The notes: generated by a model not told the origin, from the letters alone. Shown: positions 7,760 through 16,197, counted from the first letter of the stretch. The stretch: DNA of 42,755 bases from Bacteroides sp. (GCA_036351255.1 JAZBOS010000073.1:1-42755), one strand, 5' to 3'. Program-made: numbers and translations.

Positions 7760-8908
7760 ATGAAAAAAATACTGCTTTTATGGGTCTTCTTGTCTTTATA
7801 CCCCGGGCTTTTGTTTTCCCGGGATAACCCACCCATATCCTTTCAGGGTTACCTTTCTACTTTACAGAGCTCCATGTTTGATTCCCTTTCAGGGCCTTTC
7901 CTGAATGAAAACCTGTTGCACAACCGGCTTAACTTCAGGGGGTATGTCAACGAAAACATGACCATTGCCGTCGAATTCAGAAACCGCCTTTTCACGGGTG
8001 ACCTGGTCAGGATGGGGGATTATTATTCAGACCGGATCGGGGCAGACCCCGGGCTCGTTGACCTCTCGTGGAATCTGCTGAAAGAACCCTCCATTCTTTT
8101 TAACACAACTGTTGACCGCCTTTGGATGGATTTCCAGTACCATAAATTCCAGGTGACCCTGGGGCGGCAGCGAATTAACTGGGGGCAAACTTTTGTGTGG
8201 AACCCAAACGACATCTTCAATGCTTATTCCTTTTTCGATGTTGATTATGTGGAACGTCCCGGCAGCGATGCCGTCAGGATACAATACTTTCCCTCCTACT
8301 CCTCAACCGCCGAACTGGCGGTAAAGGCAGACAGTGCAAACCGCATTACGGCTGCAGGGCTGATCAGGGTCAATCAGTGGGGTTATGACATACAATTCCT
8401 GGCGGGGGTAAGCAATGGAGATGACCTGGTTTTCGGAACTGGCTGGTCGGGCGCGATCAAAAGTTTGTCTTTCCGTGGGGAAGCCACCTGGTTTGAGCCC
8501 CTTGACAAGCTCCCCGGAGAGGAGCGTACCATCCTCCTAACCACTTCCATGGAAAAAATCCTGAAAGACAATTCCATGGCACTGGTTCAATTGATGTACA
8601 GCAGTAATCCAATGGAAATGGGCAGCATTAACAGTTTCTACACGGGTGAACTGTCAGCAAAAAACCTCGCTTATTCAAAGTTTACAGCCTTTGGACAATA
8701 CACCTGGTCAGCAACCCCCTTACTCTACCTGGGAGTATCGGCCATGTGGTTCCCTGACCTGAAGGGGTATTATGCCGGCCCCACACTGGATTATTCTCTT
8801 GCCGAAAACCTTGATTTTTCATTGATCTATCAACATTTCAATGCCCTTTTGGCAGGTAACCGGACCAATCTGAACCTGGGATTCCTGAGGGTGAAATACA
8901 GCTTCTAG
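7760..8908 (+). CDS. Outer-membrane beta-barrel protein of the ABC/LolA operon
   Basis: The 382-residue protein has a signal peptide (MKKILLLWVFLSLYPG, cleavage near residue 20). The mature part alternates short polar turns with aromatic-rich strands (FRGYVNENMTIAVEFRNRL, DRLWMDFQYHKFQVTLGRQ, NWGQTFVWNPNDIF) and ends in a strand closing with Phe (LGFLRVKYSF), as barrel proteins do. The segment GRQRINWGQ-x-FVWNPNDIFNA resembles porin-like proteins that accompany LolA-like proteins in other phyla (DUF1302-like). No exact family is claimed. The ATG at 7760 is used; a TTG at 7754 is less likely. As the last gene, 13 bases after the ATPase, it may be the outer-membrane end of the export route. Confidence 0.82.
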   Translation: MKKILLLWVFLSLYPGLLFSRDNPPISFQGYLSTLQSSMFDSLSGPFLNENLLHNRLNFRGYVNENMTIAVEFRNRLFTGDLVRMGDYYSDRIGADPGLVDLSWNLLKEPSILFNTTVDRLWMDFQYHKFQVTLGRQRINWGQTFVWNPNDIFNAYSFFDVDYVERPGSDAVRIQYFPSYSSTAELAVKADSANRITAAGLIRVNQWGYDIQFLAGVSNGDDLVFGTGWSGAIKSLSFRGEATWFEPLDKLPGEERTILLTTSMEKILKDNSMALVQLMYSSNPMEMGSINSFYTGELSAKNLAYSKFTAFGQYTWSATPLLYLGVSAMWFPDLKGYYAGPTLDYSLAENLDFSLIYQHFNALLAGNRTNLNLGFLRVKYSF

Positions 8909-9037
8909 GCTTCTTTGGGGGCTTCATGAACTAACCAGATCAGGTTCGTCAGCGGCTTATTCCCGGCGCCTGAAAAAAGGCTGCGAAGGTCTTTCCTTAA
9001 ACAAAGCAGGAGAAAAATAAAAAGGGAATAAAAAATT
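8909..9037. other. 3' untranslated stretch with an orphan THI-box-like core
   Basis: This non-coding stretch lies between the barrel gene and its terminator. On the minus strand 8947-8935 reads GAACCTGATCTGG, identical to the core of the thiamine pyrophosphate aptamer, preceded by GCTGA (8953-8949). The rest of the aptamer is not conserved: no CTGAGA continuation, and the CTGG is not answered by a CCAG. No thiamine gene follows on the minus strand. It is annotated as an unexplained sequence, not as a riboswitch. Confidence 0.4.
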
Positions 9038-9063
9038 GCCTGCCATTGGATGGCAGGCTTTTT
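9038..9063 (+). terminator. Rho-independent terminator of the ABC operon
   Basis: GCCTGCCA pairs with TGGCAGGC across a TTGGA loop, followed by five T. It lies about 130 bases after the barrel gene stop and is the first terminator after six tightly packed genes. Confidence 0.9.
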
Positions 9064-9203
9064 AGCTTAGCAGACAAAGGGATTGAAAAATCAAACCTGG
9101 ATTTGTTGAAAGATCTTGCAAAGGTTGTTGAGATCATTATCAAGAAATCATGTCTTCACACCAAGGTTTTTTTTAGAATCATGCAAAAAAATATAAATAA
9201 TTG

Positions 9204-9234
9204 TTTGCATATTGTATACTTTACTATACTTTTG
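9204..9234 (+). promoter_or_regulatory. Promoter of the membrane protein / XRE / GumN trio
   Basis: TTTG at 9204-9207, a 19-bp spacer and TACTTTTG at 9227-9234 match the phylum consensus in both sequence and spacing. The start point would be near 9241, giving a leader of only about 10 bases before the ATG at 9252. Confidence 0.7.
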
Positions 9235-9251
9235 TAAATAAAACAGGCATT

Positions 9252-9764
9252 ATGATAAGTAGTACTTCATTGGCCAATCATCGGTTTAAGTTCCTAGGCC
9301 TTGTTTTAGCCAGTCTGGGCATCATACTATTTGTAATACTAAAGATTCTGGATTATTCTTATGTCGAAGGCTGGGAGGATAGGATTTTCATGATCAATCA
9401 TTTTGTCATTGTCTTTGGTATGGTGATGATCATGTATAGCAGCGAAAGCAATGATGACGAAAGGGTAAAACTAATCAGGGATTCCCTGCTCAAGTTTTTC
9501 TTTGCATTGTTAGTTTGCGGGATTACGTTATATGTGATTTTGACTTCGCTGGAGAGTCTTACGGGCTCTTTTTACGCAATTCTTTATATTATCGAGGCTG
9601 TTCTTGCAGTTTATCTGATAAGCTTTCGCATATCCCTCAGGACCAATCCTTCATGGATATTCAGGAAACCCAAAGCCATTATGGGCCGCTTCATTGTCAT
9701 GGGAGTTTCCATACTGTTTTTGATTGCCTGGATTATTTTTGTTGTAATTACCTATAAAAACTGA
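9252..9764 (+). CDS. Five-TM membrane protein of unknown function, paired with an XRE regulator
   Basis: This 170-residue protein is almost entirely membrane: predicted TMs at about 12-33, 47-63, 78-100, 106-126 and 145-167, with a short acidic loop (ESNDDERVK) between the second and third. I do not recognise a named family. Small multi-TM proteins next to one-domain XRE regulators are common (for example DUF2178-like pairs) and usually share one transcript with the regulator, as here (8-base gap). The ATG at 9252 is taken rather than an upstream in-frame codon at 9201, because the latter would lie within the promoter. The gene is visibly AT-richer than the ABC operon before it. Confidence 0.75.
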   Translation: MISSTSLANHRFKFLGLVLASLGIILFVILKILDYSYVEGWEDRIFMINHFVIVFGMVMIMYSSESNDDERVKLIRDSLLKFFFALLVCGITLYVILTSLESLTGSFYAILYIIEAVLAVYLISFRISLRTNPSWIFRKPKAIMGRFIVMGVSILFLIAWIIFVVITYKN

Positions 9765-9772
9765 CCCTATCC

Positions 9773-9973
9773 TTGAAAAACAGCATTAAAGTTGAAAGGG
9801 CCAGACTGGGGCTGACACAGAGTGATCTGGCTGAAAAAGTTGGAGTTACACGTCTGACTATTCACTCTATTGAGAAGGGGAAGTTTAATCCCTCGCTTGT
9901 GTTGGCATTAAAAATAGCTGGCTGCTTTGGGGTTAAAATAGAAGAACTATTTGAACTTGAAAACGATGACTAA
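9773..9973 (+). CDS. Small XRE-family helix-turn-helix regulator
   Basis: The 66-residue protein is a single HTH_3 domain: IKVERARLGLTQSDLAEKVGVTR..TIHSIEKGKFNPSLVLALKIAGCFGVKIEELFE, complete from end to end. The Q-S-D-L-A and R-x-T-I-x-x-I-E-x-G positions that contact DNA are intact. It has no effector domain, like the YozG/YgzD type. The only plausible start is TTG at 9773; there is no ATG in the frame before the HTH motif. It follows the membrane protein by 8 bases and precedes the GumN-like gene by 18, so it may regulate this trio. Confidence 0.88.
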   Translation: MKNSIKVERARLGLTQSDLAEKVGVTRLTIHSIEKGKFNPSLVLALKIAGCFGVKIEELFELENDD

Positions 9974-9991
9974 TAAAAAAACAAAATAAAC

Positions 9992-10888
9992 ATGAAAAAA
10001 ATAGTATTATCAATCGCATTCTTGGTTTGCCAACAAATCCTATTAGCTCAATCCGACAGATCTCCTGGTTTTCTCTGGCAGGTGAATATAAATGGATCCG
10101 AGTTCACGCTTGCCGGTTCTATTCATGCTGCAAAAAAAGAGAATTATCCTTTACACAATGCATATATTGAAGCATACAAAGAGGCAGATTTCATAATCTT
10201 TGAAATTAAAGAGGATTTTGAGTCGATACAAGAACAATTGTTTACTTATGCAGAGAATGACAAGCTGTTGGAAGATCAATACCTAAACAATTTTTTAAGT
10301 CCGGGAAGCATGGAAATTCTCGCCTTGCTGTTTAAAGGAAAGGAAAGGACACTCCAACGGCAATTCGAATATGAGGGCTGGCTACTAAATATGTCCGTAA
10401 TGGGTATGACACCAAGAATGATTGGCTTTGATCCAGAGTTGGCTATTGATAAATACTTTCATGATCTTGCAACCAATGATCAAAAAATTATCCTTGGATT
10501 AGATCAAATCGAAACACAATTTCAACTCTTTGAATTTGAAGCTCCTCTAGAAACACAGATAAATATCCTTGAACGTGGTCTTAAAACTATTGATATGAGG
10601 GCAAAGTCAGAGCAGCCTTTGTTTGATGCTTATTTCAGTCAAGATCGAGATGCTTTTGAAAAAGCATTTTTAACACCATTGAATTTCGAAAACCCGCAAG
10701 TCAAAGCCATGTATGATCGGGTTTTTGTGTCAAGAAACAAAGCCTGGGTTCAAAAAATAATTGAATTGGCCAATAAAGAGAAGGGCCATTATTTTATGCT
10801 TGTCGGATGCGGGCATTATTTTGGACCCGAAAATATCCTTGAGCTTCTCAAAGAGGAAGGGTTTAATCCAAATAATTACAAGATATAA
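9992..10888 (+). CDS. TraB/GumN family protein (exported)
   Basis: The 298-residue protein has a signal peptide (about 1-20, ending LLAQ). The family's two hallmark motifs are present: AGSIH near the N-terminus (His45, the GxxH motif after the first strand) and GCGHYFGPENILELLKEEGF near the C-terminus. Between them come ADFIIFEIKED and a helical region. The family belongs to the Tiki/TraB superfamily of putative metalloproteases, and the histidines and the acidic residue after the second strand are the proposed metal ligands. Substrate and role in bacteria are unclear. It is the last gene of the trio and is followed by a strong terminator. Confidence 0.85.
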   Translation: MKKIVLSIAFLVCQQILLAQSDRSPGFLWQVNINGSEFTLAGSIHAAKKENYPLHNAYIEAYKEADFIIFEIKEDFESIQEQLFTYAENDKLLEDQYLNNFLSPGSMEILALLFKGKERTLQRQFEYEGWLLNMSVMGMTPRMIGFDPELAIDKYFHDLATNDQKIILGLDQIETQFQLFEFEAPLETQINILERGLKTIDMRAKSEQPLFDAYFSQDRDAFEKAFLTPLNFENPQVKAMYDRVFVSRNKAWVQKIIELANKEKGHYFMLVGCGHYFGPENILELLKEEGFNPNNYKI

Positions 10889-10901
10889 TCTCCAAATAAT
10901 T

Positions 10902-10938
10902 AAAAAAAATCCGGTGAAATCATCCACCGGATTTTTTT
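10902..10938. terminator. Bidirectional terminator between gumN-like gene and tRNA
   Basis: The stem AATCCGGTG / CACCGGATT has A-runs on the left and T-runs on the right, so it offers a T-tract on either strand. It can end both the rightward trio and the leftward tRNA transcript. Confidence 0.88.
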
Positions 10939-10941
10939 TAG

Positions 10942-11013
<72 letters not shown>

Positions 11014-11095
11014 GTATGTTTTATTCAGGGTGCAAAATTAAGCATCTTTGGCCGGCTTACCAAATGTTTTAAAAGATTTTTTGCTAAAAAAGCAC

Positions 11096-11103
11096 TACCT
11101 TTG
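11096..11103 (+). promoter_or_regulatory. -7 promoter element upstream of era
   Basis: TACCTTTG matches the TAnnTTTG box. No TTTG stands at the usual distance upstream (the nearest, at 11080-11083, is only 12 bases away), so the promoter is incomplete by eye. The leader to the era ATG would be about 85 bases. Confidence 0.45.
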
Positions 11104-11193
11104 CACCCAATTCATTAAAAAACAGGGGAAAAAGCAAAAAAAGAAGGTGTTGTTAGCCCTTTCAACAGCTTTAACCTGTATGATCCAACAAAA

Positions 11194-12072
11194 ATGCATA
11201 AAGCCGGATTCGTAAACATCATAGGCAACCCCAATGTGGGGAAGTCCACCCTGATGAATGCCCTGCTGGGTGAAAAGCTTTCCATCATCACGCCCAAGGC
11301 TCAGACCACGCGTCACCGCATCCTCGGGCTGGCCAATGGTGACGACTACCAGATCGTTTTCTCGGATACCCCCGGGGTATTGAAACCTGGCTATAAGATG
11401 CAGGAGTATATGATGCGGGCCGTGAAAAGCACCATGATGGATGCCGATATTTTCATCGTCATGAGCGATATCAGCCAGGATTTTGACCATCCTGAGCTGC
11501 TCGGGCAGATCAGGGAAGCAGGCGTGCCGGTACTTTTATTGATCAATAAAATAGACCTCTCTGATCAGGACAAGGTAGTTGTCAAAGTGGAGGAATGGAA
11601 ACAACGCTTTCCAGAATGGCTGGTACTGCCCATTTCCGCCCTGGAGAACTTCAACATTGACCAGGTACTTCAAAAGATCATTGAGTTGTTGCCCCTCTCA
11701 CCGCCCTATTTTCCCAAGGATGAACTCACCGACCGCTCGGAGCGCTTCTTTGTGGCCGAGATCATTCGCGAGAAGATTTTGATGAATTACCAGAAAGAGA
11801 TCCCTTACTCGGTAGAGGTATCCGTTGATTCGTTTAAAGAAGAAGCGGATGTAATCAGGATCCGCAGCATTATATACGTCAGTCGTGAGTCGCAAAAAGG
11901 CATCATCATTGGCCACAAGGGCAGTATGCTGAAAAAAGTCGGCACCGAGGCACGCATCGACATTGAAAAGTTCCTGGAGAAGAAAGCCTTCCTGGAACTT
12001 CACGTGAAAGTAAGCAAGAACTGGCGGGAAAGTGACACCCAGCTGAAACGCTTTGGATATACCGACCTTTAG
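11194..12072 (+). CDS. era: GTPase Era
   Basis: Era binds the 3' end of 16S rRNA and helps small-subunit assembly. The 292-residue length is standard. The GTPase motifs are complete: G1 GNPNVGKST (11-19), the Era-specific switch region AQTTRHRILGL (36-46), G3 DTPG (58-61), and G4 NKID near residue 119. The C-terminal KH domain (about 205-285) has its RNA-binding GxxG-type loop in GIIIGHKG and ends FGYTDL. It precedes der and hslR on the same strand, a ribosome-biogenesis cluster common in this phylum. Confidence 0.97.
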   Translation: MHKAGFVNIIGNPNVGKSTLMNALLGEKLSIITPKAQTTRHRILGLANGDDYQIVFSDTPGVLKPGYKMQEYMMRAVKSTMMDADIFIVMSDISQDFDHPELLGQIREAGVPVLLLINKIDLSDQDKVVVKVEEWKQRFPEWLVLPISALENFNIDQVLQKIIELLPLSPPYFPKDELTDRSERFFVAEIIREKILMNYQKEIPYSVEVSVDSFKEEADVIRIRSIIYVSRESQKGIIIGHKGSMLKKVGTEARIDIEKFLEKKAFLELHVKVSKNWRESDTQLKRFGYTDL

Positions 12073-12126
12073 GCTGCTCAATAATTTCCTTACTTTTTGA
12101 CTCCCAATTAAAACAATAAAAAGAAT

Positions 12127-13434
12127 ATGGCAAACATCGTAGCGCTGGTTGGCCGCCCAAATGTAGGTAAATCGACTCTTTTTAACCGTCTGACGCAGAC
12201 CAGGATCGCCATTGTTGACGCCACGTCAGGGGTTACGCGCGACCGTCATTACGGCAAGAGCGACTGGAACGGGATGGAGTTTTCGGTGATCGACACCGGG
12301 GGATACGTGGTAGGCTCGGATGATGTTTTTGAGGAACAGATCCGGCGCCAGGTGGCCATTGCTGTGGAGGAAGCTTCGGTAATTTTGTTTTTAGTGGATA
12401 CCCACGAGGGGCTGACGCCTATGGATGAGGAAGTAGCAGACATTTTGCGGCGCTCAAACAAAAAGGTACTGCTGGTGGCCAACAAGGTCGACAGCAGCAA
12501 GCACCAGGCAGAAGCGGCCGTCTTTTACCAGTTGGGCATGGGTGAGGTGTTTAACATCTCGTCCATCAGTGGAAGCGGCACCGGCGAACTCCTTGATGCC
12601 GTGGTAACTGCCCTTGAAAAAGTACCTGAGGAAGAGCCCGAAGAAGACCTTCCAAGGTTTGCTGTCATAGGACGGCCTAACGTGGGCAAATCTTCACTGA
12701 TCAATGCGCTGATCGGCGAAGAACGTAATATTGTGACGGATATTCCAGGCACCACGCGCGACTCCATCTTTACGCGCTACAAAAGCTTTGGCTTTGACTT
12801 CTACCTGGTGGACACCGCCGGCTTGCGTAAAAAGGGCAAGGTGACCGAAAACATCGAGTTTTACTCCGTGATGCGCTCAGTAAGGGCCATCGAAAGTGCT
12901 GATGTGTGCCTGCTGCTGGTCGATGCCACGGAGGGATTCCAGTCGCAGGATCAGAACATTTTTGGCCTTGCAGCCCGAAACAACAAGGGTGTAGTGATCC
13001 TGGTAAACAAATGGGACCTGGTGGAAAAGGACCATAAAACCTCCAAGGAATTTGAAGCCAATATACACGAAGCCATTGCACCTTTCCAGGATGTACCCAT
13101 CATCTTTACTTCGGTAATTACCAAGCAGCGTATTCTGAAGGCGATGGAAATGGCCGTGGAGGTTTACAGAAACCGCACCCGAAAGATCACTACCAGCAAA
13201 CTGAACGAGGTCCTGCTGCCCATTATTGAGAATACGCCTCCCCCCTCCCTCAAGGGAAAATACATACGTATCAAATACATCACCCAGCTGCACACGCATT
13301 ATCCTTCTTTCGCCCTTTTTTGCAACCTGCCGCAATATGTCAGGGAATCCTATTACCGTTTCATTGAGAACAAGATAAGGGAGCACTGGGATTTCACAGG
13401 GGTGCCCATAAAAATTTACTTCCGCAAAAAATAA
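12127..13434 (+). CDS. der: GTPase Der (EngA), tandem G domains
   Basis: This 435-residue protein has two successive G domains, the Der hallmark. The first has GRPNVGKST (8-16), DTGG and NKVD; the second has GRPNVGKSS (about 181-189), DTAG and NKWD. A C-terminal KH-like domain follows and ends [13 protein letters not shown], typical of the family. Der is required for 50S subunit maturation. It sits 54 bases after era and 9 bases before hslR. Confidence 0.97.
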   Translation: MANIVALVGRPNVGKSTLFNRLTQTRIAIVDATSGVTRDRHYGKSDWNGMEFSVIDTGGYVVGSDDVFEEQIRRQVAIAVEEASVILFLVDTHEGLTPMDEEVADILRRSNKKVLLVANKVDSSKHQAEAAVFYQLGMGEVFNISSISGSGTGELLDAVVTALEKVPEEEPEEDLPRFAVIGRPNVGKSSLINALIGEERNIVTDIPGTTRDSIFTRYKSFGFDFYLVDTAGLRKKGKVTENIEFYSVMRSVRAIESADVCLLLVDATEGFQSQDQNIFGLAARNNKGVVILVNKWDLVEKDHKTSKEFEANIHEAIAPFQDVPIIFTSVITKQRILKAMEMAVEVYRNRTRKITTSKLNEVLLPIIENTPPPSLKGKYIRIKYITQLHTHYPSFALFCNLPQYVRESYYRFIENKIREHWDFTGVPIKIYFRKK

Positions 13435-13443
13435 AAGAATAAA

Positions 13444-13827
13444 ATGGAAAGTGGTGAAGCGCCACGCATTGACAAGTGGTTATGGGCGGTTCGGGTTTTC
13501 AAGACGCGAAGCCTGGCCACACAGGCCTGCAAAACGGGCAGGGTAAAGGTGGATGAACTGCCGGTAAAACCCTCACGTGAAGTGCGTCGCGATATGGTGA
13601 TCAGCATCCACACCGGCCCGATTGTGAAAACAATAAAGGTCGTTGAATTGCTTCACAACCGGGTGGGTGCCAAGCTGGTAAATGAATATATGCTGGACCT
13701 CACTCCGCCCGAAGAGTATGCCAAGCTGGAGTTGATCAAACAACAGCCCTTCAGGCGACAGCGAGGCTCGGGGCGCCCCACCAAAAAAGAACGAAGAGAT
13801 ATGGATACCTGGCTGGGCTGGGACTAA
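13444..13827 (+). CDS. hslR: RNA-binding S4 domain protein, Hsp15-like
   Basis: The 127-residue protein opens with an S4 domain: RIDKWLWAVRVFKTRSLATQACKTGRVKVDEL. Next come KPSREVRRDMVISI and the basic, Arg/Lys-rich tail RGSGRPTKKERRD that Hsp15 proteins carry. Hsp15 recognises stalled 50S subunits with a nascent chain-tRNA and helps recycle them, in keeping with the era-der context. Its stop codon overlaps the stop of the convergent histidine kinase gene by four bases. Confidence 0.9.
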   Translation: MESGEAPRIDKWLWAVRVFKTRSLATQACKTGRVKVDELPVKPSREVRRDMVISIHTGPIVKTIKVVELLHNRVGAKLVNEYMLDLTPPEEYAKLELIKQQPFRRQRGSGRPTKKERRDMDTWLGWD

Positions 13828-15950
13828 TTTTCCCCAACAGGCCTTTTAGAAAGGATAAAGCAAAATGTTGCCCCATGTCCGGGCCCATCCGATTCAGCCC
13901 ATACCCTTCCGCCATGGTGCTCAATAATGCGCTTCACAACAGTAAGGCCAATGCCGGTTCCTTCATGATCCGGATCAAGTTTTTTAAATAAGCCAAACAC
14001 CTGGTTAAGCTGGCCGGGTTCAATGCCTCTGCCATTGTCCTGAATAAAGAACACATGCTGGTCTTCGTCCCTGCGGCAGCCGATGCGGATCAACAAATCC
14101 CTGTCAGGGTTCCTGAACTTAACGGCATTTTCCAACAGGTTCTGGAATACTTCACTGATCCTGGTCCTGTCCCCAAAAACTTCAGGAAGATCTGCCTCCA
14201 CCTCCATGGTGGCGCCGCTTTCTGCCAGGATCCCGTGCAGGTAATGTTTTACCTCTCCCAACAGTTCATTCATTGAAAAACGGGAAAAGGGATTGCCTAT
14301 GCGGCCAATACGGGACAGCTGAAGGAGGTCTTCCAGGAGGTTGTGCATACGTTGCGTGGCTGAAGCGATTCTTGACAGGCCTTCCTCAATCTGCGCCTCA
14401 TCATGGGCCCTGATATCTTCATAAAGCAGTTTCAAAGACCCTTTTATGGTCACCAGGGGGCTCCTGAGATCGTGAGATACAGTATAGGTAAACTGTTCAA
14501 GCTCGGCATTGATCCGTTCCAGGTCCATCACCTGCTTTTGGATGATCTTTTCGGCACGGACCCTTTCGGTAATGTCGAAATACAAACCGATAAATCCCCT
14601 GGGGATACCCTCGGCATCAAAGAAAAGTGACTTCTGGTAAACGGAATCAATGACCCTTCCATCGGCAAAGACCAGTTGTTCTTCCTTGCGGAAGTTGCTC
14701 ATGGTAGATAAAACCTGTTGATCCACCTCATCAATGATCATGGCTTTTTGGGCAGGGATCAGATCCCAGGCGCTGCGGCCTAATATCTGGTCATAGGGTT
14801 TGCCTAAGTATTCGCAAAATGCCTTATTGCAGCCCATGATATAGCCCTGGAGAGATTTATAAAACATGGGGAAGGGAAGGTTATCGAGGATTGACCGCAG
14901 CAATTCATTGTTATCCTTTAAAGTCCTTTCAGCAATCCGTTGTTCGGTGATATCGGAAATAAAACCTTCAAAAAACAACAGTTCGCCCCGTTTATCGAAA
15001 ACCCCCACCCCCTGCTCCCACACCCATTTAACCTTCCCATCTGCAGCAATGATGCGGTAGGTCAATGTGTAAGGCATCTTTTTATCCAGTTTCTCCTGCA
15101 CCTCATCCCAAACCCGCTGCTGGTCGGCTGGGTGAATGATCTCCCCAAAGGAAACAACTGAATTATTCTCGATCACCCCGGCAGGATAACCGGTCAATTC
15201 CATGCAACCCTTGCTTACAAACAACATGGTCCATTTTTGATCGTTCAGGCAGCGGTAGGCCATCCCGGGGAGGTTTGACATCAGGGTAGAAAGCTGCCGT
15301 TCCGATTCTTTCAGGGCCAGTTCGCTGGCTTTCAGGGCTTCGAAAGCCTGTTTGCGGCCTGTAATGTCGAGTGCAGACACCAAGCGCATAGAATGATTGT
15401 TTTCGCCCGGCAAACAGTGGGTTATGAGTTCCACGTCAATCATATTTCCATCCTTGCGACGGTGCCTGAATCCACTACTGCGGTTAAACTCCGGGGCGTC
15501 ACAGGCGAGGATTTCAGCCAAATTCTCCAGGTCGGAGGCATCGTGCAGCTGTTCGAGGTTTAGCTGAAGAAACTCCTGCTCCGAATAGCCATAGGTCTTT
15601 ACAGCAGCTTCATTGACTTCGATGATCCGACTGGCATTGCAGTCAAAGGTCCACATGGGATGCGGGTTGTTTTGAAAAAGATAGCTGTAGTGAACCACAG
15701 CTTCACGCAAGGATTCGCGTGCTCGGTCAAGGCGTTTGAACGACCTGTTGATCAGCAGAAAAAATATAATACCCGTCACGATGACATAAAACCAGCCTTT
15801 GAAAGTCTGCATCATGCGCATCATTTCCAAATCCTTTATAAACCACGCCAAAACCATATCGGAAAACAAGATCCAAAGCAAGCCCAGCAGCAGGTAAAGT
15901 CCTGTGATTTTGTAGGCTGGCGAAAGGTTTTTCAAGCGGGGATACTTCAT
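13824..15950 (-). CDS. Membrane-anchored sensor histidine kinase with three PAS domains
   Basis: The 708-residue kinase has two TMs (about 14-37 and 52-70), then three PAS domains (about 80-200, 215-340, 345-470), each opening with a PAS-type stretch such as YLFQNNPHPMWTF, LMSNLPGMAYRC and ILDNLPFPMFYKS. HisKA follows with YTVSHDLRSP (His493 as phosphoacceptor), then an HATPase domain with N, G1 (DNGRGIEP) and G2 (GTGIGLTVVKRI) boxes intact. The start is the ATG at 15950: the upstream TTG at 15998 falls within a TATATTTG box (15996-16003, minus strand) that looks like the promoter. No response regulator gene is adjacent, so the partner is elsewhere. The signal is unknown. Confidence 0.93.
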   Translation of the reverse strand: MKYPRLKNLSPAYKITGLYLLLGLLWILFSDMVLAWFIKDLEMMRMMQTFKGWFYVIVTGIIFFLLINRSFKRLDRARESLREAVVHYSYLFQNNPHPMWTFDCNASRIIEVNEAAVKTYGYSEQEFLQLNLEQLHDASDLENLAEILACDAPEFNRSSGFRHRRKDGNMIDVELITHCLPGENNHSMRLVSALDITGRKQAFEALKASELALKESERQLSTLMSNLPGMAYRCLNDQKWTMLFVSKGCMELTGYPAGVIENNSVVSFGEIIHPADQQRVWDEVQEKLDKKMPYTLTYRIIAADGKVKWVWEQGVGVFDKRGELLFFEGFISDITEQRIAERTLKDNNELLRSILDNLPFPMFYKSLQGYIMGCNKAFCEYLGKPYDQILGRSAWDLIPAQKAMIIDEVDQQVLSTMSNFRKEEQLVFADGRVIDSVYQKSLFFDAEGIPRGFIGLYFDITERVRAEKIIQKQVMDLERINAELEQFTYTVSHDLRSPLVTIKGSLKLLYEDIRAHDEAQIEEGLSRIASATQRMHNLLEDLLQLSRIGRIGNPFSRFSMNELLGEVKHYLHGILAESGATMEVEADLPEVFGDRTRISEVFQNLLENAVKFRNPDRDLLIRIGCRRDEDQHVFFIQDNGRGIEPGQLNQVFGLFKKLDPDHEGTGIGLTVVKRIIEHHGGRVWAESDGPGHGATFCFILSKRPVGEN

Positions 15951-16134
15951 GGATATCAAAACATAAGGATAATGGGGCAATTTGGCTACAATGAACAAAT
16001 ATACTAAAAAACAGCTTGTAGATTAGATCGTTGACCCGGGTTTGCCCAAAGGACTTTCTTATTAAAAAATCTTAAACCATGACTTTCGGGGGATGGGGCA
16101 GCGGATTTTGATGGGATTTTTTGCGGTTTTTTAA

Positions 16135-16142
16135 TACATTTG
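16135..16142 (+). promoter_or_regulatory. -7 promoter element of the dipeptidase gene
   Basis: TACATTTG matches TAnnTTTG exactly. The upstream TTTG at 16107-16110 is 24 bases away, longer than usual, and another at 16120-16123 is too close, so only the -7 box is convincing. Confidence 0.45.
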
Positions 16143-16197
16143 TTTTCCTTCAAAAGAAATTAATCCTAGTCATATAATCATAACTAAAACTTGTTTT

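Noticed and set aside
8909..9037. Functional TPP riboswitch or SRP RNA
   Set aside because: Only the 13-base THI core is convincing; the flanking aptamer parts do not pair and no gene follows on that strand. The plus strand lacks the GGAAG-type loop of SRP RNA.
9046..9237. Small open frame of 63 codons before the membrane protein gene
   Set aside because: It starts within the terminator hairpin and runs over the promoter, so it is unlikely to be translated.
15951..15998. Upstream TTG start for the histidine kinase
   Set aside because: The codon lies inside a TATATTTG promoter-like box, and the extra residues add nothing to the first membrane segment. The ATG at 15950 is preferred.
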